Shown here: positions 9,061 to 17,919 of the stretch, piece by piece
Position numbering within the stretch: the first letter of the stretch is position 1
Layout: every line of letters begins with the position of its first letter
From: Solemya elarraichensis gill symbiont
Lineage (GTDB): Bacteria; Pseudomonadota; Gammaproteobacteria; Chromatiales; Chromatiaceae
Assembly: GCF_002021095.1 (NCBI RefSeq)
Contig: NZ_MPRK01000001.1
Location: 1-37,519 of the forward strand
Reading direction: 5' to 3'
Length of the DNA: 37,519 nt
Translations under genes and position numbers: made by a program
Notes under the pieces: generated by a model
Database searches by the model: none
The model's input: only the letters and a program-made list of their open reading frames with translations
What the model was told of the DNA's origin: nothing

Positions 9061-9900
9061 ATGTTAGACAGGAACTGGTTTTCAGAAGCGATGGACGGGA
9101 CTGGCTCGGCCTTCTCGCTCAAAATCACCGGCAAGTTACATGAGGAGACCTCGGAATACCAGAAGATCGAGGTCTACGAAACGTCAGACTGGGGCAACCT
9201 GATGGTGATTGACGACTACACCATGGTGTCGACACGGGACAATTTTCTCTACCATGAAATGCTGTCGCACCCGGCGCTTTATACTCATCCGCAGCCGAAG
9301 AGTGTTGCCATTATCGGTGGGGGAGACTGCGGTACACTGCGCGAGGTGCTCAAGCATGCAGAAGTCGAGCATGCTACCCAGATCGATATCGACGAACGTG
9401 TGACCCGTGTTTCCGAGATGTACTTTCCCGAATTGTGTGAATCGAATAACGATCCACGTGCCGAGTTGTTATTTATCGATGGTATCAAGTGGATGCAGGA
9501 GGCGCAGCCGGGATCACTTGATGTGATCATTGTCGACAGCACCGATCCCGTTGGTCCCGGTGAGGTTCTCTTCAGTGAGGCTTTTTACAAAGCCTGTTTC
9601 AATGCACTCGGGAAGGATGGTGTTCTGGTCCAGCAGAGTGAGTCTCCGTTGTTACACCAGGAGCTGATCAGGCGCATGAGTTCAGATATGCACAAGGCCG
9701 GTTTCTTCGCGACACGCCTGCTTAGTTTTCCGCAACCGATTTACCCGTCCGGCTGGTGGTCTGCAACAATGGCGGGGAAGAGCGGGCTCGACAGTTTTCG
9801 TGCTGATGCTGCCAGGGAACGATCTTTTGAAACGCGTTACTACAACGAGGCGATCCATTTGGGGGCGCTCGCAACGCCACAGTTTCTGCACGATCTCTGA
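9061..9900 (+). CDS. speE: Spermidine synthase (polyamine aminopropyltransferase)
   Basis: SpeE transfers an aminopropyl group from decarboxylated S-adenosylmethionine to putrescine, giving spermidine. The 279 residues include the N-terminal beta domain, the Rossmann fold, the cofactor loop GGGDCGTLREV and the substrate motif DSTDPVGPGEVLF, followed by QSESPLLH. The cofactor loop has Cys where many SpeE proteins have Gly (GGGDGG/GGGDGA), a mild variation. ATG 9061 fits the family start, though the ribosome site is weak. It is divergent from speA; together they mark a polyamine locus. It converges on the amt operon, sharing the hairpin at 9941-9963. Confidence 0.96.
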   Translation: MLDRNWFSEAMDGTGSAFSLKITGKLHEETSEYQKIEVYETSDWGNLMVIDDYTMVSTRDNFLYHEMLSHPALYTHPQPKSVAIIGGGDCGTLREVLKHAEVEHATQIDIDERVTRVSEMYFPELCESNNDPRAELLFIDGIKWMQEAQPGSLDVIIVDSTDPVGPGEVLFSEAFYKACFNALGKDGVLVQQSESPLLHQELIRRMSSDMHKAGFFATRLLSFPQPIYPSGWWSATMAGKSGLDSFRADAARERSFETRYYNEAIHLGALATPQFLHDL

Positions 9901-9936
9901 ATGCTCTGAAGTGCTAACAGCTTTATTTACCCTCAC

Positions 9937-9963
9937 AAAAAAGCCGGGGCAGAGCCCCGGCTT
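9937..9963 (-). terminator. Terminator after the torF-PII-amt operon
   Basis: A perfect 10-bp stem (9941-9950 with 9954-9963) and a three-base loop are followed, on the minus strand, by a T run from the A-run at 9937-9942. It lies 25 bases past the amt stop. It could also act weakly for speE on the plus strand, where the tail is only CTTGTTG. Confidence 0.8.
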
Positions 9964-9987
9964 GTTGAGTTGAAGAGTCGGAAGTTA

Positions 9988-11262
9988 TCAGTTTTTGACG
10001 AATTCCGGATAGGCTTCGAGTCCGCATTCTGCGAGATCGACGCCTTCATACTCTTCCTCTTCACTGACACGTACACCCATGATGATCTTGATGATCAGCC
10101 AAGTGATAAGACTGGCTCCAAAGACCCATGCGAAGATTGTGCCTGCGCCAACCAGCTGACCGACGTAAGTGGTTCCGTCATTGGTCATCGGTACCGCGAT
10201 CAGGCCCCAGAGTCCGGCAACACCATGTACTGAGATAGCACCGACCGGATCATCAATCTTGAGCTTGTCTAGGGTGATGATCGAGAACACCACGATCAGG
10301 CCACCAACAGCACCGATCAGGGTTGCTTCCAGCGGACTAGGTGTGTCTGGACCGGCAGTGATTGCAACCAGTCCGGCAAGTGCGCCGTTGAGCAGCATGG
10401 TCAGATCGGCCTTGCCGAACAGCATGCGTGCAGTAACCAGTGCAGCGACTGCACCACCCGCAGCTGCGGTATTGGTATTCAGGAATACCATGGCAACCGA
10501 GTTGGCGCTGGCGATGTCGCCCAGTTTGAGTACTGAACCGCCGTTGAAACCGAACCAGCCCATCCACAGGATGAAGGTACCGAGAGTAGCCAGTGGCAGG
10601 TTGGCACCCGGGATCGGGTTGATTTTGCCGTCAGTCGAGTACTTGCCTTTACGTGGTCCGAGAACCAGTACTGCTGCAAGGGCAGCTGCTGCACCAGCCA
10701 TGTGGACGATGCCTGAGCCGGCGAAATCAGTGAAGCCGAAATCATCACCAAGGCTGAAGAGGCCGAAGACGGATCCGCCGCCCCAGGTCCAGTTGCCTTC
10801 CATCGGGTAGATGAAGCCGGTCATGACGACTGCAAAGACCAGGAAGGCCCACAGTTTCATGCGCTCGGCCACAGCACCGGAGACGATCGACATGGCTGTT
10901 GCCACGAATACCACCTGGAAGAAGAAATCGGATGCGCCTGAATAGACAGAGTCACCGCCGAAGCCGTTTTCTGCAGAGGCTGCGAGTGCGTCATCAACGA
11001 GTGAGTCACCACCTGCAATTCCACTCAGGAAGAGGTCGCCGCCATACATGATCATGTAGCCGCAAATTAGGTACATGATGCACGAAACAGCAAACAGGGC
11101 GACGTTCTTGGTCAGAATTTCGGCTGTATTTTTGGATCGAACAAATCCTGCTTCCAGCATTGCAAAGCCTGCCGCCATCCACATGACGAGGGCGCCGCTG
11201 ACCAGGAAGTAGAAGGTGTCGATCGCGTACTGAAGTTCAAATATCTGGTTTTCCATTGTCAT
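9988..11262 (-). CDS. amt: Ammonium transporter (Amt/AmtB family)
   Basis: Amt channels carry ammonium across the inner membrane. The 424-residue protein has about eleven membrane segments. AMLEAGFVRSKN near the N-terminus, the family signature DFAGSGIVHMAGAAAALAA, and DPVGAISVHGVAGLWG near 330 carry the twin pore histidines. The C-terminal tail is acidic (SEEEEYEG). GGAGG lies three bases before the ATG at 11260-11262 and nine before a second ATG at 11254-11256, so the protein may start at MENQIF. It is 14 bases after the PII gene, the classic pair in which the PII protein plugs the channel when nitrogen is plentiful. It is most likely part of the sigma-54 operon. Confidence 0.97.
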   Translation of the reverse strand: MTMENQIFELQYAIDTFYFLVSGALVMWMAAGFAMLEAGFVRSKNTAEILTKNVALFAVSCIMYLICGYMIMYGGDLFLSGIAGGDSLVDDALAASAENGFGGDSVYSGASDFFFQVVFVATAMSIVSGAVAERMKLWAFLVFAVVMTGFIYPMEGNWTWGGGSVFGLFSLGDDFGFTDFAGSGIVHMAGAAAALAAVLVLGPRKGKYSTDGKINPIPGANLPLATLGTFILWMGWFGFNGGSVLKLGDIASANSVAMVFLNTNTAAAGGAVAALVTARMLFGKADLTMLLNGALAGLVAITAGPDTPSPLEATLIGAVGGLIVVFSIITLDKLKIDDPVGAISVHGVAGLWGLIAVPMTNDGTTYVGQLVGAGTIFAWVFGASLITWLIIKIIMGVRVSEEEEYEGVDLAECGLEAYPEFVKN

Positions 11263-11276
11263 TTTCCTCCGAGCGA

Positions 11277-11630
<354 letters not shown>

Positions 11631-11652
11631 TCAGATTATTTCGGCGGACCGA

Positions 11653-12309
11653 TCAGAAGCTTTTAGACCAGGAAACGACGACTTTCAGATCGTCATCATC
11701 AAACGGGTTCTCTTCGGCTTGCGAGATAGTGAAAGTGAAATCGCCGAATTCGCCAGCACTCTTGGTGACGTCAACCTGGCCGTGGGAATAATCAAGATTG
11801 TCTTCGAAGTCGTAATGACCGACGGTTGCACTGATGTTCCAGCTTTCTGCAGGTTCAAAGCCGGCGCTTGCCCAGTAGTAGAGATCGCCATGATCAGACC
11901 GGTCTGCGGCGACTGTGTAGGCAATACCGCCTGAAACGGGGCCATAACTCAGGTTCAGATAGAGTTCTGTGAAATTGGAATCTTCGTAATCATCTGACGG
12001 GTAGATGTAGGAGATAACACCAACATCATAACCAAGGCCGCCGTCGAGTTCGTTTGCATAACCACCATAGATATCAAGCTCAACAGCGGTTGTGCCCCAA
12101 TCGATGTTGGATGCCCAGGTGCCGAGGTAGAAGCCGTTCTCGTGAGCGTAGTCAATGCCGCCTGAAATTGCAGGTCCGTCATCTGTCTGGGATGTGCCGC
12201 GCCACAGGTAGTTTGAGGTTACGCCGATATTGGCTGTGATCTCTGCCTGGGCAGTTGGCAATGCTGTCATGGCGAGTGCGCATGCTATTGCTGCATAGCT
12301 CTTTTTCAT
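11653..12309 (-). CDS. TorF-family putative outer-membrane porin
   Basis: The protein resembles the TorF/Gcw_chp family of small outer-membrane beta proteins; its transported substrate is unknown. Its 218 residues start with a clear signal peptide (about 1-22, MKKSYAAIACALAMTALPTA then QA|E). The mature part begins ITANIGVTSNYLWRGTSQTDDGPAISGG, a strong family hallmark, and continues with alternating aromatic beta strands, ending with SWSKSF, a typical C-terminal Phe for outer-membrane insertion. AAGGGGAA precedes the ATG. Being first in an operon with PII and Amt, and behind a sigma-54 promoter, it may help ammonium or other nitrogen sources cross the outer membrane; that is inference. Confidence 0.85.
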   Translation of the reverse strand: MKKSYAAIACALAMTALPTAQAEITANIGVTSNYLWRGTSQTDDGPAISGGIDYAHENGFYLGTWASNIDWGTTAVELDIYGGYANELDGGLGYDVGVISYIYPSDDYEDSNFTELYLNLSYGPVSGGIAYTVAADRSDHGDLYYWASAGFEPAESWNISATVGHYDFEDNLDYSHGQVDVTKSAGEFGDFTFTISQAEENPFDDDDLKVVVSWSKSF

Positions 12310-12372
12310 AAGTGTTCCCCTTCAATCGTGTTTAATAAAAAATCGTTAACATTTCTGTCACGTATTTGTTTT

Positions 12373-12390
12373 ATGCAAGGGACGTGCCAA
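12373..12390 (-). promoter_or_regulatory. Sigma-54 (RpoN) promoter of the torF-PII-amt operon
   Basis: Read on the minus strand the sequence is TTGGCACGTCCCTTGCAT, a full match to the RpoN consensus (TGGCACG, four bases, TTGC, A/T). The GG and GC pairs have the required 12-base spacing. It would start transcription near 12363, about 55 bases before the torF start. Sigma-54 promoters need an activator; NtrC is expected for this operon, but no clean NtrC site was found upstream. Confidence 0.9.
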
Positions 12391-12691
12391 CACTGTTTTT
12401 TTCTGACTTATTTGCGAAATTTGGTCAAATCCGCATTGGATGCACTATTGTGAGGCGCTCATCCGGTGCCTGCGCTCAATGTTTGTGCATTCTGCAAGGT
12501 AGTTATTTCAGATTTAGAAATGGCGGGAAGATTGATGCTGCAGTTATGTAAAAAGTGTATGAACAGGCTTGCGTTTCCACTCTTTGCGTGAAATGATTAC
12601 CAATATAATTGAGTATAAAAAATCGATACTCTACAAGTGTCTGCTAATAGTATATGAACAGATGCATTACATCGTTTAGGGGAGAGGTTCA
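12391..12691. other. Intergenic region between sigma-54 promoter and pil leader
   Basis: No gene was seen here. A perfect TATAAT sits at 12604-12609 on the plus strand without a good -35 box, and GAGTAT...ATACTC forms a short inverted repeat just downstream. Either may belong to the pilM promoter. Degenerate GCAC/GTGC half-sites at 12442-12490 lie where an NtrC enhancer would be expected for the minus-strand operon, but their spacing is wrong. Confidence 0.35.
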
Positions 12692-12751
12692 TTGGCCTTA
12701 CAGATGTTAAAACTCTCGAGTCAAAAGGCCAACCGGGTTAAATCTGACTGA
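12692..12751 (+). CDS. Candidate 19-residue leader ORF upstream of pilM
   Basis: A strong ribosome site (GGGGAGAGG, 12679-12687) precedes a TTG at 12692 that opens a short frame, MALQMLKLSSQKANRVKSD, with its stop at 12749-12751, one base before the pilM ATG. pilM has no ribosome site of its own, so ribosomes finishing this frame could restart at pilM. The two frames differ, so it is not an N-terminal extension of PilM. The frame also holds a perfect 8-bp inverted repeat, TTGGCCTT (12692-12699) with AAGGCCAA (12725-12732), able to hide the TTG. An in-frame ATG at 12704 is an alternative start. No homologue is known to me. Confidence 0.4.
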   Translation: MALQMLKLSSQKANRVKSD

Positions 12752-12752
12752 C

Positions 12753-13814
12753 ATGGAAGCGCTTTTCGGAATGGGCCCAAAAAGCCTGCTGGGCATTGAT
12801 ATTGGAACCTCGGCAGTCAAATTATTGGAGCTGGAACCGGGTTCCAGTGGGAATGATTTCGCGCGAATCAAATCTTTATCGGTTGTTCCTCTGCCTGAAG
12901 GCGCGGTTGAGGGCAAGCAGATCATTGATCCTGATGCTGTGGTCGCTGCACTGGCAGAGGTAGTTAAATTAAGTGGCTCGTCTGTTCGTTCAGTTGCAGC
13001 AGCCGTTTCTGGTGTTACCGCGATAACGCGTATTCTGAAACTGCCTGCAAACCTGAGTGACAGGGAGATGGAGACAGAGGTTGAGTTTGAGGCGGATAAG
13101 AAAATCCCCCAGCCGCTTGACGAAATTCGCTACGACTACGACGTTCTCGGCCTCTCTGAAGCGGATCCAGATACAGTTGATGTTCTGTTGGTCGCCTCGC
13201 GTGAAGATGTGGTTGGTGAACTGACATCGATATTGGAATTAGCCGGCCTGAAACCTGCCGTGATTGATGTTGAGTCCTATGCAATCAATCATTGCTACAA
13301 CCTTGTTCGTCATGATGGTGAGCCTGAATGCGTTGGCGTGATTGATATTGGTGCATCAAGTATCGATTTCCATGTCATGAAAGGCGAAACAGTCTCTTAC
13401 ACACGTGAATACAATTTTGGCGGGCGTGCCTTGACAAGAGCCTTGCAGGGACAATATGGGCTCTCTTTTCAGGAGGCTGAAGAGGTTAAGCTTGAAGGAA
13501 ATTGGCCCAGTGGTGCGCGAGAAGGTGTGGTGCAGGATTTTCTTGCCAGCCTTACACAAGAGGTTCGTGGTGCATTGCAGATTTACCAGGCGGCAGGCAA
13601 GGGCGAAAAGATATCGCACCTCTACCTGGCCGGAGGCTGCGCAGCCATGCCTGGTGTTGAAAAGGCGATTGGTGAAGTGCTTGATATTCCCGTGTCGGTG
13701 CTCAATCCGTTATCAGGTATGAAGCACCCAAGGCGTGTCTCTGGGACTAGCATGGAAATGATGGGGCCAGCGATGGTTATTGCCTGTGGGCTGGCAACGC
13801 GGAGGCCTGATTGA
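12753..13814 (+). CDS. pilM: Type IV pilus assembly protein PilM (actin-like ATPase)
   Basis: PilM is the cytoplasmic actin-like protein of the type IV pilus alignment complex, which binds the PilN tail. The 353 residues match the usual ~354. The nucleotide-binding fold is seen in SLLGIDIGTSAVKLLEL (residues 11-27) and VIDIGASSIDF near 196, with LYLAGGCAAMPG near 293. It starts the pilMNOPQ operon. ATG 12753 fits the family start, but no ribosome site is visible before it, suggesting translation coupled to the short upstream frame. Its stop is one base before the pilN ATG. Confidence 0.97.
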   Translation: MEALFGMGPKSLLGIDIGTSAVKLLELEPGSSGNDFARIKSLSVVPLPEGAVEGKQIIDPDAVVAALAEVVKLSGSSVRSVAAAVSGVTAITRILKLPANLSDREMETEVEFEADKKIPQPLDEIRYDYDVLGLSEADPDTVDVLLVASREDVVGELTSILELAGLKPAVIDVESYAINHCYNLVRHDGEPECVGVIDIGASSIDFHVMKGETVSYTREYNFGGRALTRALQGQYGLSFQEAEEVKLEGNWPSGAREGVVQDFLASLTQEVRGALQIYQAAGKGEKISHLYLAGGCAAMPGVEKAIGEVLDIPVSVLNPLSGMKHPRRVSGTSMEMMGPAMVIACGLATRRPD

Positions 13815-13815
13815 T

Positions 13816-14370
13816 ATGGCCAAAATCAATCTTCTTCCATGGCGTGAAGCACAACTCCTGCGACGTAAGAAAGAGTTTTTTATCTCCTTGCTGGCCGGGA
13901 TTGTACTGACCGTATCGCTCATGTTGGGCTGGCATTTTCTCAATGAGAGGATCAAGCAGATCCAGCAAGAACGGATAGATCGTCTGAATGCGGAAATTGC
14001 TGTTGTTGATAAAATACTTGATGAGATAAAGGATATTGACAGGACGCGTAAGCGTCTCCAGATCAAAATTGATGTTATCCAGAAGTTACAGCGTAGTCGA
14101 CCTGAATCTATTCACCTGATGGATGAGATGGTAACAATGATGCCTGAGGGTGTATTGCTGGACAAAATCGGCCAGACCGGGGATAAAATCGAGATTGAAG
14201 GTACGGCACAGTCGAATACCCGCGTTTCTGCCTTGATGAGAAATATTTCGGAATCGAACTGGATTGATAATCCGCGCCTGCACGTGATACAGAACACCCA
14301 GGCAGCAGAAGGTGGAGACAACCGCTTCAGATTGGTCTTTTCCCTGAAGCGTGAGGAGAGTGCCAAATGA
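13816..14370 (+). CDS. pilN: Type IV pilus assembly protein PilN
   Basis: PilN is a single-pass inner-membrane protein of the pilus alignment complex. The start at 13816 gives MAKINLLPWREA, whose INLLPWRE is the conserved PilM-binding peptide; longer frames upstream lack support. A membrane segment (about residues 19-40, FFISLLAGIVLTVSLMLGW) follows, then a coiled coil and the periplasmic ferredoxin-like domain (EGVLLDKIGQTGDKIEIEGTA). The protein has 184 residues. It is one base after the pilM stop and overlaps pilO by four bases (ATGA), indicating coupled translation. Confidence 0.97.
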   Translation: MAKINLLPWREAQLLRRKKEFFISLLAGIVLTVSLMLGWHFLNERIKQIQQERIDRLNAEIAVVDKILDEIKDIDRTRKRLQIKIDVIQKLQRSRPESIHLMDEMVTMMPEGVLLDKIGQTGDKIEIEGTAQSNTRVSALMRNISESNWIDNPRLHVIQNTQAAEGGDNRFRLVFSLKREESAK

Positions 14371-14969
14371 GCCTGTCCGATATCAATGATCTTGATTTTT
14401 CGAGAATCGGTGAATGGCCGGTTATCTTCAAGTCGATTATCATCTTGCTACTGTGTGCCTCGATCGCTGGTGGCTGGTTCTATTACGACATCATGAAGCA
14501 GCAAGCGGAACACAAGAGATTGCGCGCGCAAGAGATGGAATTACGCACCCAGTTCGAATCCAAGCAGGCCAAGGCGATTAACCTTGAAGCTCACCGGCAA
14601 CAATTGGAGGATATGCGCAGGGCATTTGGCGTGATGTTGATGCAGTTGCCGGAAAAGAGTGAAGTGGCCAATTTGCTGATTGACGTTTCTCAGGCAGGCC
14701 TGTTGGCGGGCCTGGAATTCGAGTTGTTTCAGCCCGCAAAGGAAGTGGCTAAAGAGTTCTATACCGAGTTACCGGTCAAACTCCGGGTCATCGGCGATTA
14801 TCATGAATTTGGTGAGTTCATCAGTACACTGGCATCGATGCCGCGTATCCTCACTGTGCATGACGTCAAGATATCCCGTGTTAATGAGTCTCTGAGAATG
14901 GACGCGGTTGCCAAAACCTATTATTACACAGAGGACGAAGCTTTTACTCCTAAGGATGGTGGCAAGTGA
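14367..14969 (+). CDS. pilO: Type IV pilus assembly protein PilO
   Basis: PilO pairs with PilN in the inner-membrane alignment complex that links PilM to PilP and the secretin. The 200-residue protein has one membrane segment (about 24-46), a coiled coil, and a periplasmic domain containing LPVKLRVIGDYHEFGEFISTLASMPRILTVHDV, a strongly conserved PilO stretch. The start overlaps the end of pilN (ATGA) and its stop overlaps the pilP GTG. Confidence 0.97.
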   Translation: MSLSDINDLDFSRIGEWPVIFKSIIILLLCASIAGGWFYYDIMKQQAEHKRLRAQEMELRTQFESKQAKAINLEAHRQQLEDMRRAFGVMLMQLPEKSEVANLLIDVSQAGLLAGLEFELFQPAKEVAKEFYTELPVKLRVIGDYHEFGEFISTLASMPRILTVHDVKISRVNESLRMDAVAKTYYYTEDEAFTPKDGGK

Positions 14970-15484
14970 CCTGTCGTTTTCTGCTGCTAACTCTTCCGAT
15001 TCTGCTAGTGCTCGGTGGCTGCAGTGGCCGCGATGACCTTGATGCCTATATTCATGAAGTGAAAAGTCGTCCAGCGGGGCCAATAGAGCCGATTCCAACC
15101 TTCGAACCGCCAGAGATCTATCTCTATGCGTCCGGGGATCTTAATGCGCGAACACCTTTTATAGTGAATGAACTGATCATTGACATGGCCAGGGATGACA
15201 ATGGCATTATTCCTGATCAGTCCAGACCGCGCGAGGAACTGGAGCAGTTTTCACTGGATACGCTTAGAATGGTCGGTACCCTTGAGCTTGGTGGTGTAAA
15301 CTACGGTTTGGTCAAAAACAAGGAAGGCACGGTTTTCAGGGTGCGTGAAGGGAACTACATGGGGCAAAACCATGGACGCATAACCGGGATTTTTATGGAT
15401 CGTGTCGAATTGATAGAGATTATCGGTGATCGAATGGGTGGTTATGTAGAGCGCGATTCATCGATTGCACTGGGTGAAAGGTAG
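14966..15484 (+). CDS. pilP: Type IV pilus lipoprotein PilP, GTG start
   Basis: PilP is the inner-membrane lipoprotein that connects PilNO with the PilQ secretin. The 172 residues begin with a lipoprotein signal ending L-G-G-C (C19). A flexible Pro-rich stretch follows, then the HR/beta domain (RMVGTLELGGVNYGLVKNKEG and VREGNYMGQNHGRI). The GTG start at 14966 overlaps the pilO stop by four bases, which fixes the start. The next gene begins about 19 bases after the stop if the 15504 start of pilQ is used. Confidence 0.96.
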   Translation: MTCRFLLLTLPILLVLGGCSGRDDLDAYIHEVKSRPAGPIEPIPTFEPPEIYLYASGDLNARTPFIVNELIIDMARDDNGIIPDQSRPREELEQFSLDTLRMVGTLELGGVNYGLVKNKEGTVFRVREGNYMGQNHGRITGIFMDRVELIEIIGDRMGGYVERDSSIALGER

Positions 15485-15503
15485 CGGAGTAACGGGGCGA
15501 TTT

Positions 15504-17276
15504 ATGTGGTTTTCAAATAGAGAGGCAGGTATTGTGACAGGCATGAAAAAGATAACTGCTATGTTGACTGGCATGACTGCACTCCTGTTGTTGCTTACCG
15601 GCAATCAGGTCTATGCGGCTCAGTCACTGATAAAAGTCACCAGTACAGAGCTGGAGCCGGGTGTTGTACAAATAGTCGTCGAGGGCAGTGAGCCCTTTGC
15701 AACTACACCTGCAAGTTTTGCGGTTAATGCGCCGCCGCAAATTGTCGTCGACCTAAAGGGCTCGAGCTCACTCGATAAAAAGCTCTTCACGGTTGGCAAA
15801 TCATCGGTCAAGAATATTGTCGTGGTTGAGTCGAATGGCCGCGCAAGACTGGTTGCCAGGCTTGATAGTCAGCAGCCCTACGAGTTAGATACAGACAGCA
15901 ACAAACTGATTATCACCATTGGCAAGGCGGCATCTCGTCCGGTAGTGAAAGTTGATCAGAAAGTATTGGAAGCAGCAGTAGAGCAGACGCTGGCAAGTGA
16001 GGCGCCTCCGCAAAGTGCAGTTGAGATTCCGGTTGTCGCGGAAGAGCCTGCAACCGAAGCTCCGGCTGCAGCCACAGCTGACAGTGGCAAACTGTCACTC
16101 AATTTTCAGGATATCGAAGTACGTTCTGTACTCCAGTTACTGGCCGATTTTACCGGACTCAACATGGTTGTCAGCGATTCGGTTACCGGCAATGTCACTC
16201 TCAGGCTCAAGGATGTTCACTGGCGCCAGGCGCTGGATATCATCCTCAAAACCAAGGGCCTCACCATGCGTGAGGACGACAATATCATTATGGTGGCGCC
16301 GACGCGCGAAGTAACCGAGCAGGAGCAACTCGCGGCACGTGCCGAAACCAAACTTCAGGAGCTCAAGCCACTGACATCCGATCTCGTTCGTGTCAAGTAT
16401 GCCAAGGCGAGTGAGCTTGCTGAATTGCTTAAAACCGAGTCCAACAAGCTATTGTCTGATCGCGGCAGTGTTACTGTTGATGCCCGCACCAACACGCTGT
16501 TGCTGCGTGATACCGAAGAGTCACTAGTGGAGATACGGGCCCTGATCGACCAGCTGGATCGACCCATCAAGCAGGTGATGATCGAGGCACGTATTGTTCT
16601 CGCGAATGATGATTTTGCCAAGGAGCTTGGGGTTCGTCTTGGGTTTGATACACAAGAGGCGGTATCCGGAAATACAGTGACACTGGAAGGTGGTACATCC
16701 GCAGGGCATTTGCCAGGTACTGGTACAGCGGGTGGATTTCTTTCATTCAGTATAGCAAATGGACTTGATATACTTGATCTTGAGCTGGCCGCCATGCAGA
16801 CGGAAGAGAAGGGCGAAGTGATCTCCAGTCCGCGTGTTGTGACTTCCGATCAGAACACGGCCATTATCAAGCAGGGTGTCGAGATACCTTACCTGGAAGA
16901 TACCTCCAGTGGTGCAACCAACGTTACCTTTAAAGATGCGGTACTCAAGCTCGAGGTGACCCCGCATATTACACCGGACAATAAGGTCATAATGGACCTG
17001 ATTATCAATAAGGACACTCCCAACTTTGCCGAGGCACTTGGCCTCAATCAGAACGTGCCGATCGATACCCAGTCAATCGAGACCAAGGTGCTGGTCGGTG
17101 ACGGCGATACTATCGTCCTAGGTGGTATTTTCGAAACACAGGACACCACATCTGTCGACAAGGTGCCTGTACTTGGCGATATTCCAGGACTGGGCGCTCT
17201 GTTTCGCAAGAACACCAATACAGTGGATCGTAGTGAGCTGATGATTTTTGTTACGCCTAAAATTCTGCGTCGATAA
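15504..17276 (+). CDS. pilQ: Type IV pilus secretin PilQ
   Basis: PilQ forms the outer-membrane ring through which the pilus passes. From 15504 the protein has about 590 residues. It has a signal sequence (MKKITAMLTGMTALLLLLTG then NQVYA), one AMIN domain for peptidoglycan binding, an Ala/Pro/Glu-rich linker, the STN domain (NFQDIEVRSVLQLLADFTGLNMVVS), the N1 domain and the secretin domain (QVMIEARIVLAND to the end). With only one AMIN domain it is shorter than the Pseudomonas protein. Start options are ATG 15504 (GGGG before it), GTG 15534 (GAGGCAGG before it) and ATG 15543; the choice changes only the signal peptide. Confidence 0.95.
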   Translation: MWFSNREAGIVTGMKKITAMLTGMTALLLLLTGNQVYAAQSLIKVTSTELEPGVVQIVVEGSEPFATTPASFAVNAPPQIVVDLKGSSSLDKKLFTVGKSSVKNIVVVESNGRARLVARLDSQQPYELDTDSNKLIITIGKAASRPVVKVDQKVLEAAVEQTLASEAPPQSAVEIPVVAEEPATEAPAAATADSGKLSLNFQDIEVRSVLQLLADFTGLNMVVSDSVTGNVTLRLKDVHWRQALDIILKTKGLTMREDDNIIMVAPTREVTEQEQLAARAETKLQELKPLTSDLVRVKYAKASELAELLKTESNKLLSDRGSVTVDARTNTLLLRDTEESLVEIRALIDQLDRPIKQVMIEARIVLANDDFAKELGVRLGFDTQEAVSGNTVTLEGGTSAGHLPGTGTAGGFLSFSIANGLDILDLELAAMQTEEKGEVISSPRVVTSDQNTAIIKQGVEIPYLEDTSSGATNVTFKDAVLKLEVTPHITPDNKVIMDLIINKDTPNFAEALGLNQNVPIDTQSIETKVLVGDGDTIVLGGIFETQDTTSVDKVPVLGDIPGLGALFRKNTNTVDRSELMIFVTPKILRR

Positions 17277-17398
17277 ACGGAATATTTCGCGATCATGCCG
17301 TTTATTGGACGATTCTGGGGCGATTTTCAACGAAATCGACAAGATAAATCATATGCGGGCTTGCAACAGCAGGGTCATTGCAGTTATCTTTGCGCCCC

Positions 17399-17917
17399 AT
17401 GAAAGTTCCTAGCAAAATATTTATCGTCGGCCCCATGGGGGCCGGAAAGAGCACCATTGGCAAGCAGCTTGCTGCAATTCTCAAGCTCGAATTTCTCGAT
17501 ACCGATGCTGATATTCAACGTAGAACGGGTGTAGATATCCCGACTATCTTTGAATATGAAGGTGAAGAGGGGTTTCGCAAGCGCGAGGCAGCCGTGATTG
17601 AAGAGCTCACAGAAAAAGACCAGCTGGTACTTGCAACAGGTGGAGGCGCGGTGACGGTTGATTCCAACCGCCGCAACCTTGCCGCACGTGGTTTCGTAGT
17701 CTACCTGGAGTGTTCCATTGATCAGCAGTTCGAACGTACCGCCAAGGACAAGGGTCGTCCGCTGCTCGATACTGAAGATCCGCGTGCCAAGCTGGAGGCC
17801 CTGATGGAAGAGCGTGACCCGCTCTACCGTGAGACTGCAGACATGGTGATTTCGACTGAGCAACGCGGTGCATCCACGGTTGCCAAGGAGATCATCAGAC
17901 GCATCGAGGAGGTCTGA
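17399..17917 (+). CDS. aroK: Shikimate kinase
   Basis: AroK phosphorylates shikimate in the chorismate route. The 172-residue protein has the P loop GPMGAGKST (11-19), the shikimate-binding EEGFRKRE and ATGGGAV, and the lid region KGRPLL. The frame is open further up to a TTG at 17378, but ATG 17399 matches the family start; the ribosome site is weak. It follows pilQ by 120 bases and precedes aroB by two bases, a common gammaproteobacterial order. Confidence 0.97.
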   Translation: MKVPSKIFIVGPMGAGKSTIGKQLAAILKLEFLDTDADIQRRTGVDIPTIFEYEGEEGFRKREAAVIEELTEKDQLVLATGGGAVTVDSNRRNLAARGFVVYLECSIDQQFERTAKDKGRPLLDTEDPRAKLEALMEERDPLYRETADMVISTEQRGASTVAKEIIRRIEEV

Positions 17918-17919
17918 GT

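Noticed and set aside
10169-10810. 213-codon plus-strand frame inside amt
   Set aside because: Antisense to the membrane segments of amt; Pro/Ser/Thr-rich shadow sequence.
12442-12490. NtrC enhancer sites upstream of the sigma-54 promoter
   Set aside because: GCAC and GTGC half-sites occur at a fitting distance but are nine bases apart instead of seven or are degenerate, so they do not meet the NtrC consensus.
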